Source of the DNA: Kiritimatiellia bacterium
GTDB taxonomy: Bacteria > Verrucomicrobiota > Kiritimatiellia > RFP12 > UBA1067
Assembly (NCBI GenBank): GCA_016302985.1
Contig: JAEDMN010000059.1
Location: 1-14,450 of the forward strand
DNA: 14,450 nt
Direction: 5' to 3'
Both the position numbers and the translations under genes were made by a program. Positions within the stretch are counted from its first letter, which is position 1; every line of letters begins with the position of its first letter. The notes below the pieces were generated by a model. The model was not told the origin of the DNA and searched no databases. It was given only the letters and a program-made list of their open reading frames with translations. This document shows positions 1 through 6,662 of this stretch, piece after piece.

Positions 1-727
1 GGTCGAAGGTCACGGCGACCTTCTTGATCGCGGGCTCGTTCTCGGGCACCTGCTCGGGCACCGGGCTGGGCACGGGCTTCCAGGCCTGGCGGATGCGGAT
101 CTCCGGCGCGAGGACGGCGTAGCGCAGCGTCTCGTTGCCCTTCACGCGCTCGCGGAACGGCTTCACCGCGCCGCGGTCGAGCTGGTACTTCCGGTAGGCG
201 CGCGCCATGCCGCTGTAGTCCGCCTCGTCGCCCGACAGGGTCCGCCACTCGATCGCGAAGTCCTCGTACGGCTCCGTGCACTGCTCCTCGTTCAGGACGC
301 AGCTCTGGCGGTAGACGCCGTCCTTCGCCTCGACGAGCGCGGTGAAGTAGTACTTGAGCCCCTTGACGATCGCGACGTAGGTCTTCGCGGGCGTCTTCAT
401 GCCGAACATGGACATCGTCGGCCAGCTGCAGGCATGGCGGCCCGCGTCGCAGCGGAACGTGCCGAACTGGCCCGTCGGGACGACCCAGTAGCCGGCGTCG
501 CCCTTCTTCGCCGTCGCGAAGTCCGGCGTCACGGCCAGGCGCTTCGCGCCCTTCGCGACGATCGCGGCCTTCGGAATCGCGAAGGCGGTCACGCCGTCCT
601 TCTCCTCCGCCTGCACCTTCTCAACGGACGTCGAACCGTCCTTCAGCGTCCAGGCGAGCTCGATCTCCACGCCCGGCAGGAATCCGCAGCCCAGGCCCGC
701 GGCGGCCATCATCAGCAGGTTCTTCAT
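1..727 (-). CDS. Exported protein of unknown function, 3' end outside window (partial)
   Basis: The reading frame stays open from an ATG at 727 to the window edge, giving 242 residues without a stop. The N-terminus (MKNLLMMAAAGLGCGFLPG) looks like a short signal peptide. A Cys at residue 14 makes a lipoprotein conceivable, but the residues before it (GLG) are not a good lipobox. The rest is soluble and rich in beta-type sequence, with Cys pairs (CDAGRHAC near residue 95, and two Cys near residues 143-150). A stretch ending in YSGMARAYRKYQLDRG resembles the linker seen ahead of catalytic domains in some large secreted glycosidase-like proteins; this is a weak resemblance only. The start lies 39 bases after the stop of the upstream glycosidase-like gene, with AGAGGA as a ribosome site 7 bases before the ATG. 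The two are therefore probably cotranscribed and may act on the same glycan. I do not recognise the family. Confidence 0.7.
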   Translation of the reverse strand, partial: MKNLLMMAAAGLGCGFLPGVEIELAWTLKDGSTSVEKVQAEEKDGVTAFAIPKAAIVAKGAKRLAVTPDFATAKKGDAGYWVVPTGQFGTFRCDAGRHACSWPTMSMFGMKTPAKTYVAIVKGLKYYFTALVEAKDGVYRQSCVLNEEQCTEPYEDFAIEWRTLSGDEADYSGMARAYRKYQLDRGAVKPFRERVKGNETLRYAVLAPEIRIRQAWKPVPSPVPEQVPENEPAIKKVAVTFD

Positions 728-766
728 GTCCACGTCCTCTTCCCCGCTCTCTTCCAAACTCTCGGC

Positions 767-2707
767 TCAGAACCCTCGACGCCTCAGCCGCACGAACGCG
801 GGTTCCAGCGGCGCGAGGTCCAGCGACACCGCGTCCCCGTCCTGCCTCGGAGCGGGTCCGAACACGGCCGCGGCTGATCCGCGCGCGGCGTCCGCGCCCA
901 GCGGCACGCGCACGCTCCGGGCCGTGTCGCCGCCGTTCACGACGAGCACGTACGTGTCGCCGTCCTTCAACCAGGCGCGCACCGAGACCGTCTCGTCCGC
1001 AAAGGGACCGACGAGGCCGCGTCCCGCGCCCTCGACGGAGAGCAGCACGGGGATCTGCGCGCGGATTTCGGCGCCGACGCGGCGGCATTCGGCCCAGCGG
1101 GACGCAAAGGTCTCGCCGTTCGGCTCCTTCTCCAGGTCGAAGAACGAATAGAGCACGAGCCCGTTCGACCCGTTGGCGATGCACTGCCAGCACATGGAGC
1201 GGAGCTCGGCCTCGGTCGGGGCGCGGTGCTTCGCCTTCTCCTCCGGCGTCTTCTTGTAGGCCGCCCAGTTGAAGGCCTGCGGCACCTGCCAGAGCGGCTT
1301 GCAGCCCAGCGTGCCATCGCGCGTCAGGCGCGTCCAGTGCGTGGCCGTCGCGGCGGGCTTGGTCGGAATCGGATACGGGTCGGTGCCGATGACGTCGAAC
1401 GTCGGCAGGTAGTCGCGGATCTGCGTGTACTGATAGAGGACCACCCAGCCCGGGTGGCCGGGGTCGAGCTTCTCCAGCAGGTCCCGGCGGGCCGTGAGGC
1501 GGTCCAGCATCGAGAGGGGCAGCTCGTCGTTCAGGTACCAGGCGAGCACCGCGGGGTGGTTCTTGAAGCGCGCCACGCGGTCCGAGATGTAGCGCACCTC
1601 GTCCGCCTCCGTCTCGATGCCCTTCGGCGCCCAGCGCGTGCCGCTGAAGACGTCCTTCACGCTGTAGATGACCTTGAGTCCCTTCGCGTGGCACAGGTCG
1701 AGCAGGTCCTTCGAATTCGGCGCGTTGTACGGCATGAGGCAGTTGAACGGCCCCTGCGCGTACGTCTCGACCTTGTTCGAGGAGACGCCGCTCCAGTACA
1801 TGCCGAGGGGGAAGAACGGCTCGCCGCGGACGATCGTCCGGCCGTGCCGGTCGATCCACACCGCGCGGTCCGGCAGGGCCGCGACGCGCGTGAAGGCGCA
1901 CGACGCGAACCCGAGGACGCGGCCGCCGGACCGGGCCACAGCCCGGACGTCCTGCCGTCCCGCCGCCAGGGAGGCCACGGGCAGCGTGGCGCGCGCGGCG
2001 CCGTCCGAGACCGTCCCGGGGACGCTGCGGGACGCACCCTGCGCATCGCGGTAGTGGAAGACGACCTCGCAGGACCGGTCCCCGGGGAGTTCGGTGGCGG
2101 CGACGAAGGTCACGTCGCCGTCGGCGGCCAGATTGCGGTACGCCGTCGAATACACGCCGGACACCGGCCGCGGGACGCGCTCGCGGACCGCGACGTCGTC
2201 GAACCAGGCGCGGCCGACCACGCCCTTCCGGACGTAGGGCTGGATGCGGAACGACGCGGCCTCCTTCGGGATGCGCCCGGTCACGCCCTTCACGAGGGTC
2301 CAGTCGCGCGTGCCCTTCACGCCCTCCGCGTACGAACCGCCCAGCCAGCGTCCCCGCGCGTCGTTCCATTCGATGCAGACCGAGGCGCCCTGCTCCGGGC
2401 CCTTGAGGTCCTCGGTGCGCACCCAGACCTCGTACTCGTAGACCTTCCCGGCCTGCAGCGCGAGGGGCTGCCCCGGGAAGGAATAGAACTTCGGATCGTC
2501 GTTCGCGAAGCAGAGCGCGCGCGTGCCGCTGCGGCCTTCGCCGTCGCGGTAGACGTACTTCGCGCCGACCGGCCGCCAGCCGACGGTCGCGCCGTCCTTC
2601 ACCTCATCGAACCCGCCGTTGCGCACCAGCGAGGAGGGGCCCGCCGCGTACAGGGCGGTCGGCAGGACGAAAAGCAGAATGTTTCTCAAAAGCAGAATGT
2701 TTCTCAT
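767..2707 (-). CDS. Secreted glycoside hydrolase-like protein with N-terminal carbohydrate-binding-like domain
   Basis: This 646-residue protein starts with a signal peptide (residues 1-21, ending ALYA). Residues about 26-177 (from LVRNGGF to AWFDDVAVRE) have the pattern of a CBM4/9/22-type beta-sandwich. A second beta domain follows at about 180-280. Residues about 284-550 look like a TIM barrel of the GH5/GH42-like clan: IDRHGRTIVRGEPFFPLGMYW opens it, and AWYLNDE (389-395) is the typical strand-4 motif, with Glu395 as candidate acid/base. FDVIGTDPYP (437-446) and GLVLYSFFD (516-524) fit later strands. The strand where a catalytic nucleophile Glu would be expected reads LWQVPQAF, so no clear nucleophile is visible. 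The last 90 residues are a small beta domain. I chose the ATG at 2707 because it gives an intact signal peptide; a longer frame to 2830 would add a non-signal stretch overlapping the promoters. No ribosome site precedes the ATG, and a promoter lies immediately upstream. Confidence 0.85.
   Translation of the reverse strand: MRNILLLRNILLFVLPTALYAAGPSSLVRNGGFDEVKDGATVGWRPVGAKYVYRDGEGRSGTRALCFANDDPKFYSFPGQPLALQAGKVYEYEVWVRTEDLKGPEQGASVCIEWNDARGRWLGGSYAEGVKGTRDWTLVKGVTGRIPKEAASFRIQPYVRKGVVGRAWFDDVAVRERVPRPVSGVYSTAYRNLAADGDVTFVAATELPGDRSCEVVFHYRDAQGASRSVPGTVSDGAARATLPVASLAAGRQDVRAVARSGGRVLGFASCAFTRVAALPDRAVWIDRHGRTIVRGEPFFPLGMYWSGVSSNKVETYAQGPFNCLMPYNAPNSKDLLDLCHAKGLKVIYSVKDVFSGTRWAPKGIETEADEVRYISDRVARFKNHPAVLAWYLNDELPLSMLDRLTARRDLLEKLDPGHPGWVVLYQYTQIRDYLPTFDVIGTDPYPIPTKPAATATHWTRLTRDGTLGCKPLWQVPQAFNWAAYKKTPEEKAKHRAPTEAELRSMCWQCIANGSNGLVLYSFFDLEKEPNGETFASRWAECRRVGAEIRAQIPVLLSVEGAGRGLVGPFADETVSVRAWLKDGDTYVLVVNGGDTARSVRVPLGADAARGSAAAVFGPAPRQDGDAVSLDLAPLEPAFVRLRRRGF
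2670..2705 (-). repeat. 18-base perfect tandem duplication inside a signal peptide
   Basis: The plus-strand unit aaaagcagaatgtttctc occurs twice head to tail (2670-2687 and 2688-2705). It is in frame, so the signal peptide reads M-RNILLL-RNILLF. The copies are identical and much richer in A/T than the surrounding gene, using AGA and ATT codons that are rare here. Because TTG begins the second coding copy, that copy could also act as an alternative start. Confidence 0.95.
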
Positions 2708-2714
2708 AGGGAGA

Positions 2715-2743
2715 AGTATAGCAGTGTCGCCTGCACGCGGCAA
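2715..2743 (-). promoter_or_regulatory. Promoter of the glycosidase-like gene, probably leaderless
   Basis: Read on the minus strand, TGCTATACT (2723-2715) is an extended -10 element. TTGCCG (2743-2738) is a -35 with four of six consensus bases, and the spacer is 17 bases. Transcription would start about 7 bases past the -10, at roughly 2708, directly next to the ATG at 2707. The absence of a Shine-Dalgarno sequence there agrees with a leaderless mRNA. The elements are visible; activity is inferred. Confidence 0.6.
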
Positions 2744-2798
2744 GCCCCCCGGAAGCGCGCCCCCGGCCCGCCGAATCGCGCGCGAGATATCTATTCTA

Positions 2799-2810
2799 TG
2801 CACAAGTGCA
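2799..2810. promoter_or_regulatory. Inverted repeat overlapping the rnf -35, candidate operator
   Basis: TGCAC-AA-GTGCA is a perfect 5-base inverted repeat with a 2-base centre. It covers the proposed -35 and the start of the spacer. Its place suits a repressor site for the rnf operon, but no regulator gene is in the window and the site is short enough to occur by chance. A second palindrome, AGATATCT, lies just upstream at 2785-2792. Confidence 0.35.
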
Positions 2811-2827
2811 CGGAGAAATGCTATACT
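2799..2827 (+). promoter_or_regulatory. Promoter of the rnf operon
   Basis: TGCTATACT (2819-2827) is an extended -10 identical to that of the divergent glycosidase-like gene. TGCACA (2799-2804) is a -35 with four of six consensus bases and a 17-base spacer. The predicted transcript start is near 2834, between the two in-frame ATGs at 2829 and 2838. This would leave only 3-4 bases before the preferred start at 2838. A weaker -10-like TATTCT (2792-2797) could instead give a short leader containing GGAGA (2812-2816) upstream of the ATG at 2829. Confidence 0.55.
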
Positions 2828-2837
2828 CATGGGCTCT

Positions 2838-3422
2838 ATGCGCTATCTCATCATCATCGTCGGCGCGGTTCTCGTGAACAACTTCGTGCTGAACCGCTTC
2901 CTTGGCTGCTGTCCCTTCCTGGGCGTCTCGAAGAAGACGGAGACCGCCCTCGGCATGTCGGGCGCGGTGATGTTCGTGATGACGGTGGCGTCCGCCGTGA
3001 CCTGGCTGCTGGACCGCTTCCTGCTGGCGCCCTTCGGCCTCGGCTACGTCCATACGCTCGCGTTCATCCTCGTGATCGCCTCGCTCGTGCAGTTCATCGA
3101 CATCGCGATGAAGCGGTTCATGCCGCCCCTGCACGCGGCGCTCGGCATCTTCCTGCCGCTCATCACGACGAACTGCGCGGTTCTCGGCGTCGCCGAGCTC
3201 AACTGCAAGAACGGCACGCCCTTCTTCGAGAGCGTCCTGTTCTCCTTCGCCGCGGCGCTCGGCTTCGGCTTCGCGCTCGTCCTCTTCTCCGGCATCCGCG
3301 AGAAGCTGGCCCACGCGAATCCCCCGCGGTGCTTCCGCGGCGTCGCGCTCGCGCTCGTGACGGCGGGCCTGCTTTCGCTCGCGTTCATGGGCTTCTCGGG
3401 ACTCGTGAAGCTGCCGTACTGA
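2838..3422 (+). CDS. rnfA: Rnf complex membrane subunit A
   Basis: RnfA is an integral inner-membrane subunit of the ferredoxin:NAD+ oxidoreductase that pumps Na+ or H+. The 194 residues match the family's usual length of about 193. The diagnostic N-terminus is present: VNNFVLNRFLGCCPFLGVSKKTETALGM is typical of RnfA rather than its paralogue RnfE. There are about six hydrophobic helices. Cys25 in LGCCPF and Cys113 in TTNCAVLG are the conserved cysteines that, in RnfA/RnfE pairs, hold an iron-sulfur centre inside the membrane. I prefer the ATG at 2838 because family members begin within a few residues of the first helix; the ATG at 2829 would add MGS. It is the first gene of the operon, followed by rnfB after 16 bases. 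Confidence 0.96.
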   Translation: MRYLIIIVGAVLVNNFVLNRFLGCCPFLGVSKKTETALGMSGAVMFVMTVASAVTWLLDRFLLAPFGLGYVHTLAFILVIASLVQFIDIAMKRFMPPLHAALGIFLPLITTNCAVLGVAELNCKNGTPFFESVLFSFAAALGFGFALVLFSGIREKLAHANPPRCFRGVALALVTAGLLSLAFMGFSGLVKLPY

Positions 3423-3425
3423 TCC

Positions 3426-3430
3426 GGAGG
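3426..3430 (+). promoter_or_regulatory. Strong ribosome binding site of rnfB
   Basis: GGAGG stands 8 bases before the rnfB ATG at 3439, in the 16-base gap after the rnfA stop. It is the best Shine-Dalgarno match in the operon. Confidence 0.8.
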
Positions 3431-3438
3431 ACCCCGCC

Positions 3439-4257
3439 ATGACACCCATCCTGACCGCCACGCTGATCATCGCCGCCGTCGGTGCGCTCGCCGCGCTGGC
3501 GCTGGCCGTCGCGGACAAGTACCTCGCCGTGAAGGAAGATCCCCGCATCGGCCTCGTCACGGCCGCCCTTCCCGGCGCGAACTGCGGCGGCTGCGGGTTC
3601 GCGGGCTGCGGGGCCTACGCCCGCGCCCTCGTCGACGGCACGGCCGCCCCGGGCGCCTGCACGGCGGCGGACGCGGCGTGCGCCGCGGAGATCGGCCGGA
3701 TCCTCGGCGTCGCCGCGGAGGCCACCGAGAAGCGCGTCGCGCTCGTCCTCTGCTGCGGCACGCGCTCCGAGGCCGTCCGCATCGGCGACTACAACGGCCT
3801 CTGCGACTGCTCCGCGGCCCATGCGACGGCGGGCGGCGACAAGGGCTGCCGCTTCGGCTGCCTCGGGTACGGCGCCTGCGCGAACGTCTGCCCGCGCAAC
3901 GCGATCCGCATCGAGGACGGCCTGGCGGCCGTCGACAAGCGCCTCTGCATCGGCTGCGGCAAGTGCGTCGCCGCCTGCCCCCGCAAGCTGATCAGACTCG
4001 TCCCCGCGAAGGCCACGGTCCACGTGCTCTGCAACAACCCCCTCCGCGGCCCCGAGGTGAACAAGGTCTGCGGCGTCGGCTGCATGGGCTGCCACCTCTG
4101 CGAGAAGAACGCCGGCGGCAAGGAGGCCGGTCACTTCGCATTCGAGGGCTTCCTCGCGCGCGTGAACTACGACAATCCGCCCACGGACGCCCAGCTCGTC
4201 GCGAAGTGCCCGCGCCACTGCATCCGCGAAGACGCCCACTACGAGACGGGGAAGTGA
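3439..4257 (+). CDS. rnfB: Rnf complex iron-sulfur subunit B
   Basis: RnfB is the proposed entry point for electrons from reduced ferredoxin. In its 272 residues, helix 1 (about 5-26) anchors it to the membrane. A [4Fe-4S] domain follows with Cys49, Cys52, Cys57 and Cys74 (NCGGCGFAGC...C). Next is a two-cluster ferredoxin with Cys137/141/147/151 and Cys170/173/176/180. The C-terminal part resembles the additional ferredoxin of clostridial-type RnfB, which E. coli RsxB lacks, but it has lost ligands. CGVGCMGCHLCEKN keeps Cys215/218/221 without the usual fourth Cys-Pro, and the second motif is reduced to KCPRHC (Cys257, Cys261). That pattern supports a single cluster in this module. The stop is one base before the rnfC start, so translation is probably coupled. 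Confidence 0.96.
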   Translation: MTPILTATLIIAAVGALAALALAVADKYLAVKEDPRIGLVTAALPGANCGGCGFAGCGAYARALVDGTAAPGACTAADAACAAEIGRILGVAAEATEKRVALVLCCGTRSEAVRIGDYNGLCDCSAAHATAGGDKGCRFGCLGYGACANVCPRNAIRIEDGLAAVDKRLCIGCGKCVAACPRKLIRLVPAKATVHVLCNNPLRGPEVNKVCGVGCMGCHLCEKNAGGKEAGHFAFEGFLARVNYDNPPTDAQLVAKCPRHCIREDAHYETGK

Positions 4258-4258
4258 C

Positions 4259-5608
4259 ATGATGAAGTCCATCCAGAGTATGTTCAAGTTCTTCGGCGGC
4301 GTCCATCCCGACTACAACAAGGACCTCGCCCGGGACCGCGCGATCGAGGCGATTCCCCTGCCGAAGACCCTCGTGGTCTCGATGAGCCAGCACCTCGGCC
4401 GCCCCGCGGTCTGCTGCGTGAAGCCCGGCGAACACGTCGCCCGGGGCCAGCTCATCGGCACGCGCGACGGCCTCATCTCCGTCGCCGTGCACGCCCCCGC
4501 CGCCGGCACGGTCAAGGCCGTCGAGCCCCGTCCCGGGGCCGCGGGCGCCTGGGCGGACGCCGTGGTGCTCGAGACGGACGAGGACCAGGCCGCCACGCCC
4601 GAGGTCCGGATGCCCCCGCTGGACGGCCGCGCCGCGACGCGGGACGAGGTTCTCGCCCGCATCGCGGACGCCGGCATCTGCGGCATGGGCGGCGCGGGCT
4701 TCCCCACCGCCGTCAAGCTCACGCCGCGCGTCGACCGCGGCTGCGAGATCCTCATCCTCAACGGCGCCGAATGCGAGCCCTACCTCGCGGCCGACGACCG
4801 CGTGATGCGCGAGCGGGCGGACCGGATCCGCGCCGGCGTGGAGATCCTGCAGCGCATCCTCGGCGGCCCGTCCGTGCGGATCGCGGTCGAGGCGAACAAG
4901 CCCGAGGCCATTGCCGCGCTCGAGCAGGCCTTCGCCGGCATCGAAGGCGACGTCGCGGTCGTCGTCCTCCCCGTCCTCTACCCGCAGGGCTCCGAGAAGC
5001 ACCTGATCTACTCCGTGACCGGCCGCAGCGTCGCGCCGGGCGCCCTGCCGAGCTCCGTCGGCTGCATCGTCGAGAACGTCGCGACGATCGCCGCGGTCGC
5101 GGACGCCGTCCTGGACGGCGTCCCGCTGACGGCGCGCGTCACGACCGTCTCCGGCGACGGCATCGCGCAGCCGCGCAACGTGCTGGCGCCCGTCGGCACG
5201 TCCTACGCGGACCTCGTCGCGTTCTGCGGGGGCGAGAAGCCCGGCGTGCGCAAGGTCGTCAGCGGCGGCACGATGATGGGCTTAACCGTCCCGAACCTGG
5301 ACATCCCGACCACGAAGACGACGTCGGGCCTGCTGCTGCTCACGGAGGCGCGGGTCTTCCAGTACGCGTCCTCCCCCTGCATCAACTGCGGGCGCTGCAT
5401 CCGCGCCTGCCCGATGCGGCTCAACCCGGCGGCGCTCTCCCGCGCGGTCGAGTCGGACGACATCGCCGCGGCCGAGGCCCTCGGCGTGATGAACTGCGTC
5501 GAATGCGGCGCCTGCGCCTTCGGCTGCCCCGCCTACCGCAGCATCACCCACCACTGCCGCCGCGCCAAGAACGCGATCCGCGCCCGCGCCGCCGCCCGGA
5601 AGAACTAA
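4259..5608 (+). CDS. rnfC: Rnf complex NADH/flavin-binding subunit C
   Basis: RnfC is the peripheral subunit that exchanges electrons with NAD(H) and is related to the Nqo1/NuoF subunit of complex I. Its 449 residues include an RnfC-type barrel-sandwich region (about 35-108, with SMSQHLGRPAVCCVKPGE). The nucleotide/flavin-binding domain carries CGMGGAGFPT (141-150) and NGAECEPYLAADDRVM (168-183). An SLBB-like region follows (about 290-345), then two [4Fe-4S] motifs: CINCGRCIRACP (Cys374/377/380/384) and CVECGACAFGCP (Cys413/416/419/423). Length and domain order are normal for the short RnfC form; the long alanine/lysine-rich C-terminal tail of E. coli RsxC is absent. Two adjacent ATGs (4259 and 4262) could start it. 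Confidence 0.97.
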   Translation: MMKSIQSMFKFFGGVHPDYNKDLARDRAIEAIPLPKTLVVSMSQHLGRPAVCCVKPGEHVARGQLIGTRDGLISVAVHAPAAGTVKAVEPRPGAAGAWADAVVLETDEDQAATPEVRMPPLDGRAATRDEVLARIADAGICGMGGAGFPTAVKLTPRVDRGCEILILNGAECEPYLAADDRVMRERADRIRAGVEILQRILGGPSVRIAVEANKPEAIAALEQAFAGIEGDVAVVVLPVLYPQGSEKHLIYSVTGRSVAPGALPSSVGCIVENVATIAAVADAVLDGVPLTARVTTVSGDGIAQPRNVLAPVGTSYADLVAFCGGEKPGVRKVVSGGTMMGLTVPNLDIPTTKTTSGLLLLTEARVFQYASSPCINCGRCIRACPMRLNPAALSRAVESDDIAAAEALGVMNCVECGACAFGCPAYRSITHHCRRAKNAIRARAAARKN

Positions 5609-5617
5609 GGAACGACC

Positions 5618-6649
5618 ATGCTGCCGAAGCAAACCAGAACCCGCTACATCCTCTCGAGCTCGCCCCACGCGCACGCCCCCGGGTCCGTGAGCGGCATCAT
5701 GCTCGACGTCATCGTCGCCCTTCTGCCCGCACTCTGCTGCGCCGTCCACTTCTTCGGCTGGCGCGCCCTGCTGCTCACGGGCACCTGCATCGCGTCCTGC
5801 CTCGTGACCGAGGCCTGCTGCCGCCTGGCGATGAAGCGCGAGAACACCGTCGGGGACCTCTCCGCCGTTCTGACGGGGCTGCTGCTCGCCTTCAACCTGC
5901 CGCCGGACCTTCCGCTCTGGATGGCCGTCGTGGGCGGCGTCTTCGCCATCGGCGTGGCGAAGCAGGTCTTCGGCGGACTCGGCTACAACCCCTTCAACCC
6001 CGCGCTCGCGGCGCGCGCGTTCATGCTCGTCTCCTTCTCCGAGGCCATGACCGCCTGGAGCTCCAACGGACTCTGGAAGGCCGCCGCCGGCTACGCGGCG
6101 GGGGACGCGGTCACGACCGCGACCCCCCTCCAGTACCTGAAGAGCGTCGGCACCGCGGCCTGGGCGAAGCTCCCCGCGGCCGACCAGGCCCTGGACTTCG
6201 GCAGCGTTTCCTTCCTCAAGGCCGCCTTCTTCGGCAACGTCAACGGGTGCCTTGGCGAGGTCTGCGCCCTCGCGCTCCTGCTCGGCGCGGCCTACCTGCT
6301 CGTCCGCCGCGTCATCACCTGGCACATCCCCGTCGCCTTCATCGGCACCGTCGCGGCGTTCGCGTTCTTCCGCTACGGCATGGACCTCTCCGCGCTCAAG
6401 CTCGCCGAGGCGCACGTGCTCTCCGGCGGCGTCGTGCTCGGCGCCTGCTTCATGGCGACGGACTACGTCACCTCCCCCGCCACGGCGAAGGGCAAGCTGG
6501 TCTTCGGCTGCGGCTGCGGCCTCGTCACCATGCTCATCCGCACCCAGGGCGCCTTCCCCGAGGGCGTCTCCTTCGCGATCCTGGTCATGAACGCCTTCAC
6601 CCCCCTCATCAGCCGCTGGACCCAGCCAAAGCCGTTCGGCGCGAAGTGA
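5618..6649 (+). CDS. rnfD: Rnf complex membrane subunit D (covalent FMN)
   Basis: RnfD is the large membrane subunit thought to form the ion path and to carry an FMN. Its 343 residues contain about nine hydrophobic helices. The N-terminus (SSSPHAHAPGSVSGIMLDVIVALLPA) and GGLGYNPFNPALAARAFM (119-136) are characteristic. The flavin attachment motif reads DAVTTATPL (163-171), so Thr169 should bear FMN through a phosphoester made by ApbE, which is not in this window. The central residue is Thr where Gly is common. FMATDYVTSPAT (278-289) is another conserved segment. AAGGA 6 bases before the ATG, overlapping the rnfC TAA stop, is a good ribosome site. rnfG follows after 13 bases. Confidence 0.96.
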   Translation: MLPKQTRTRYILSSSPHAHAPGSVSGIMLDVIVALLPALCCAVHFFGWRALLLTGTCIASCLVTEACCRLAMKRENTVGDLSAVLTGLLLAFNLPPDLPLWMAVVGGVFAIGVAKQVFGGLGYNPFNPALAARAFMLVSFSEAMTAWSSNGLWKAAAGYAAGDAVTTATPLQYLKSVGTAAWAKLPAADQALDFGSVSFLKAAFFGNVNGCLGEVCALALLLGAAYLLVRRVITWHIPVAFIGTVAAFAFFRYGMDLSALKLAEAHVLSGGVVLGACFMATDYVTSPATAKGKLVFGCGCGLVTMLIRTQGAFPEGVSFAILVMNAFTPLISRWTQPKPFGAK

Positions 6650-6662
6650 CGGACCCCCGCCC

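Noticed and set aside
2708..2830. Longer start for the glycosidase-like protein at 2830
   Set aside because: It would add 41 residues ahead of a good signal peptide, run through both promoters and overlap the other candidate rnfA start at 2829.
2818..2880. Short out-of-frame ATG reading frame overlapping the rnfA start, possible upstream peptide
   Set aside because: If the TATACT promoter is used, this ATG is not transcribed, and the roughly 20-codon product shows nothing recognisable.
1226..3442. 738-codon open frame on the plus strand opposite the glycosidase-like gene and across rnfA
   Set aside because: It is a shadow of GC-rich coding sequence: Arg/Ala/Val-rich composition, no domain signature, and it overlaps two well-supported genes and the divergent promoters.
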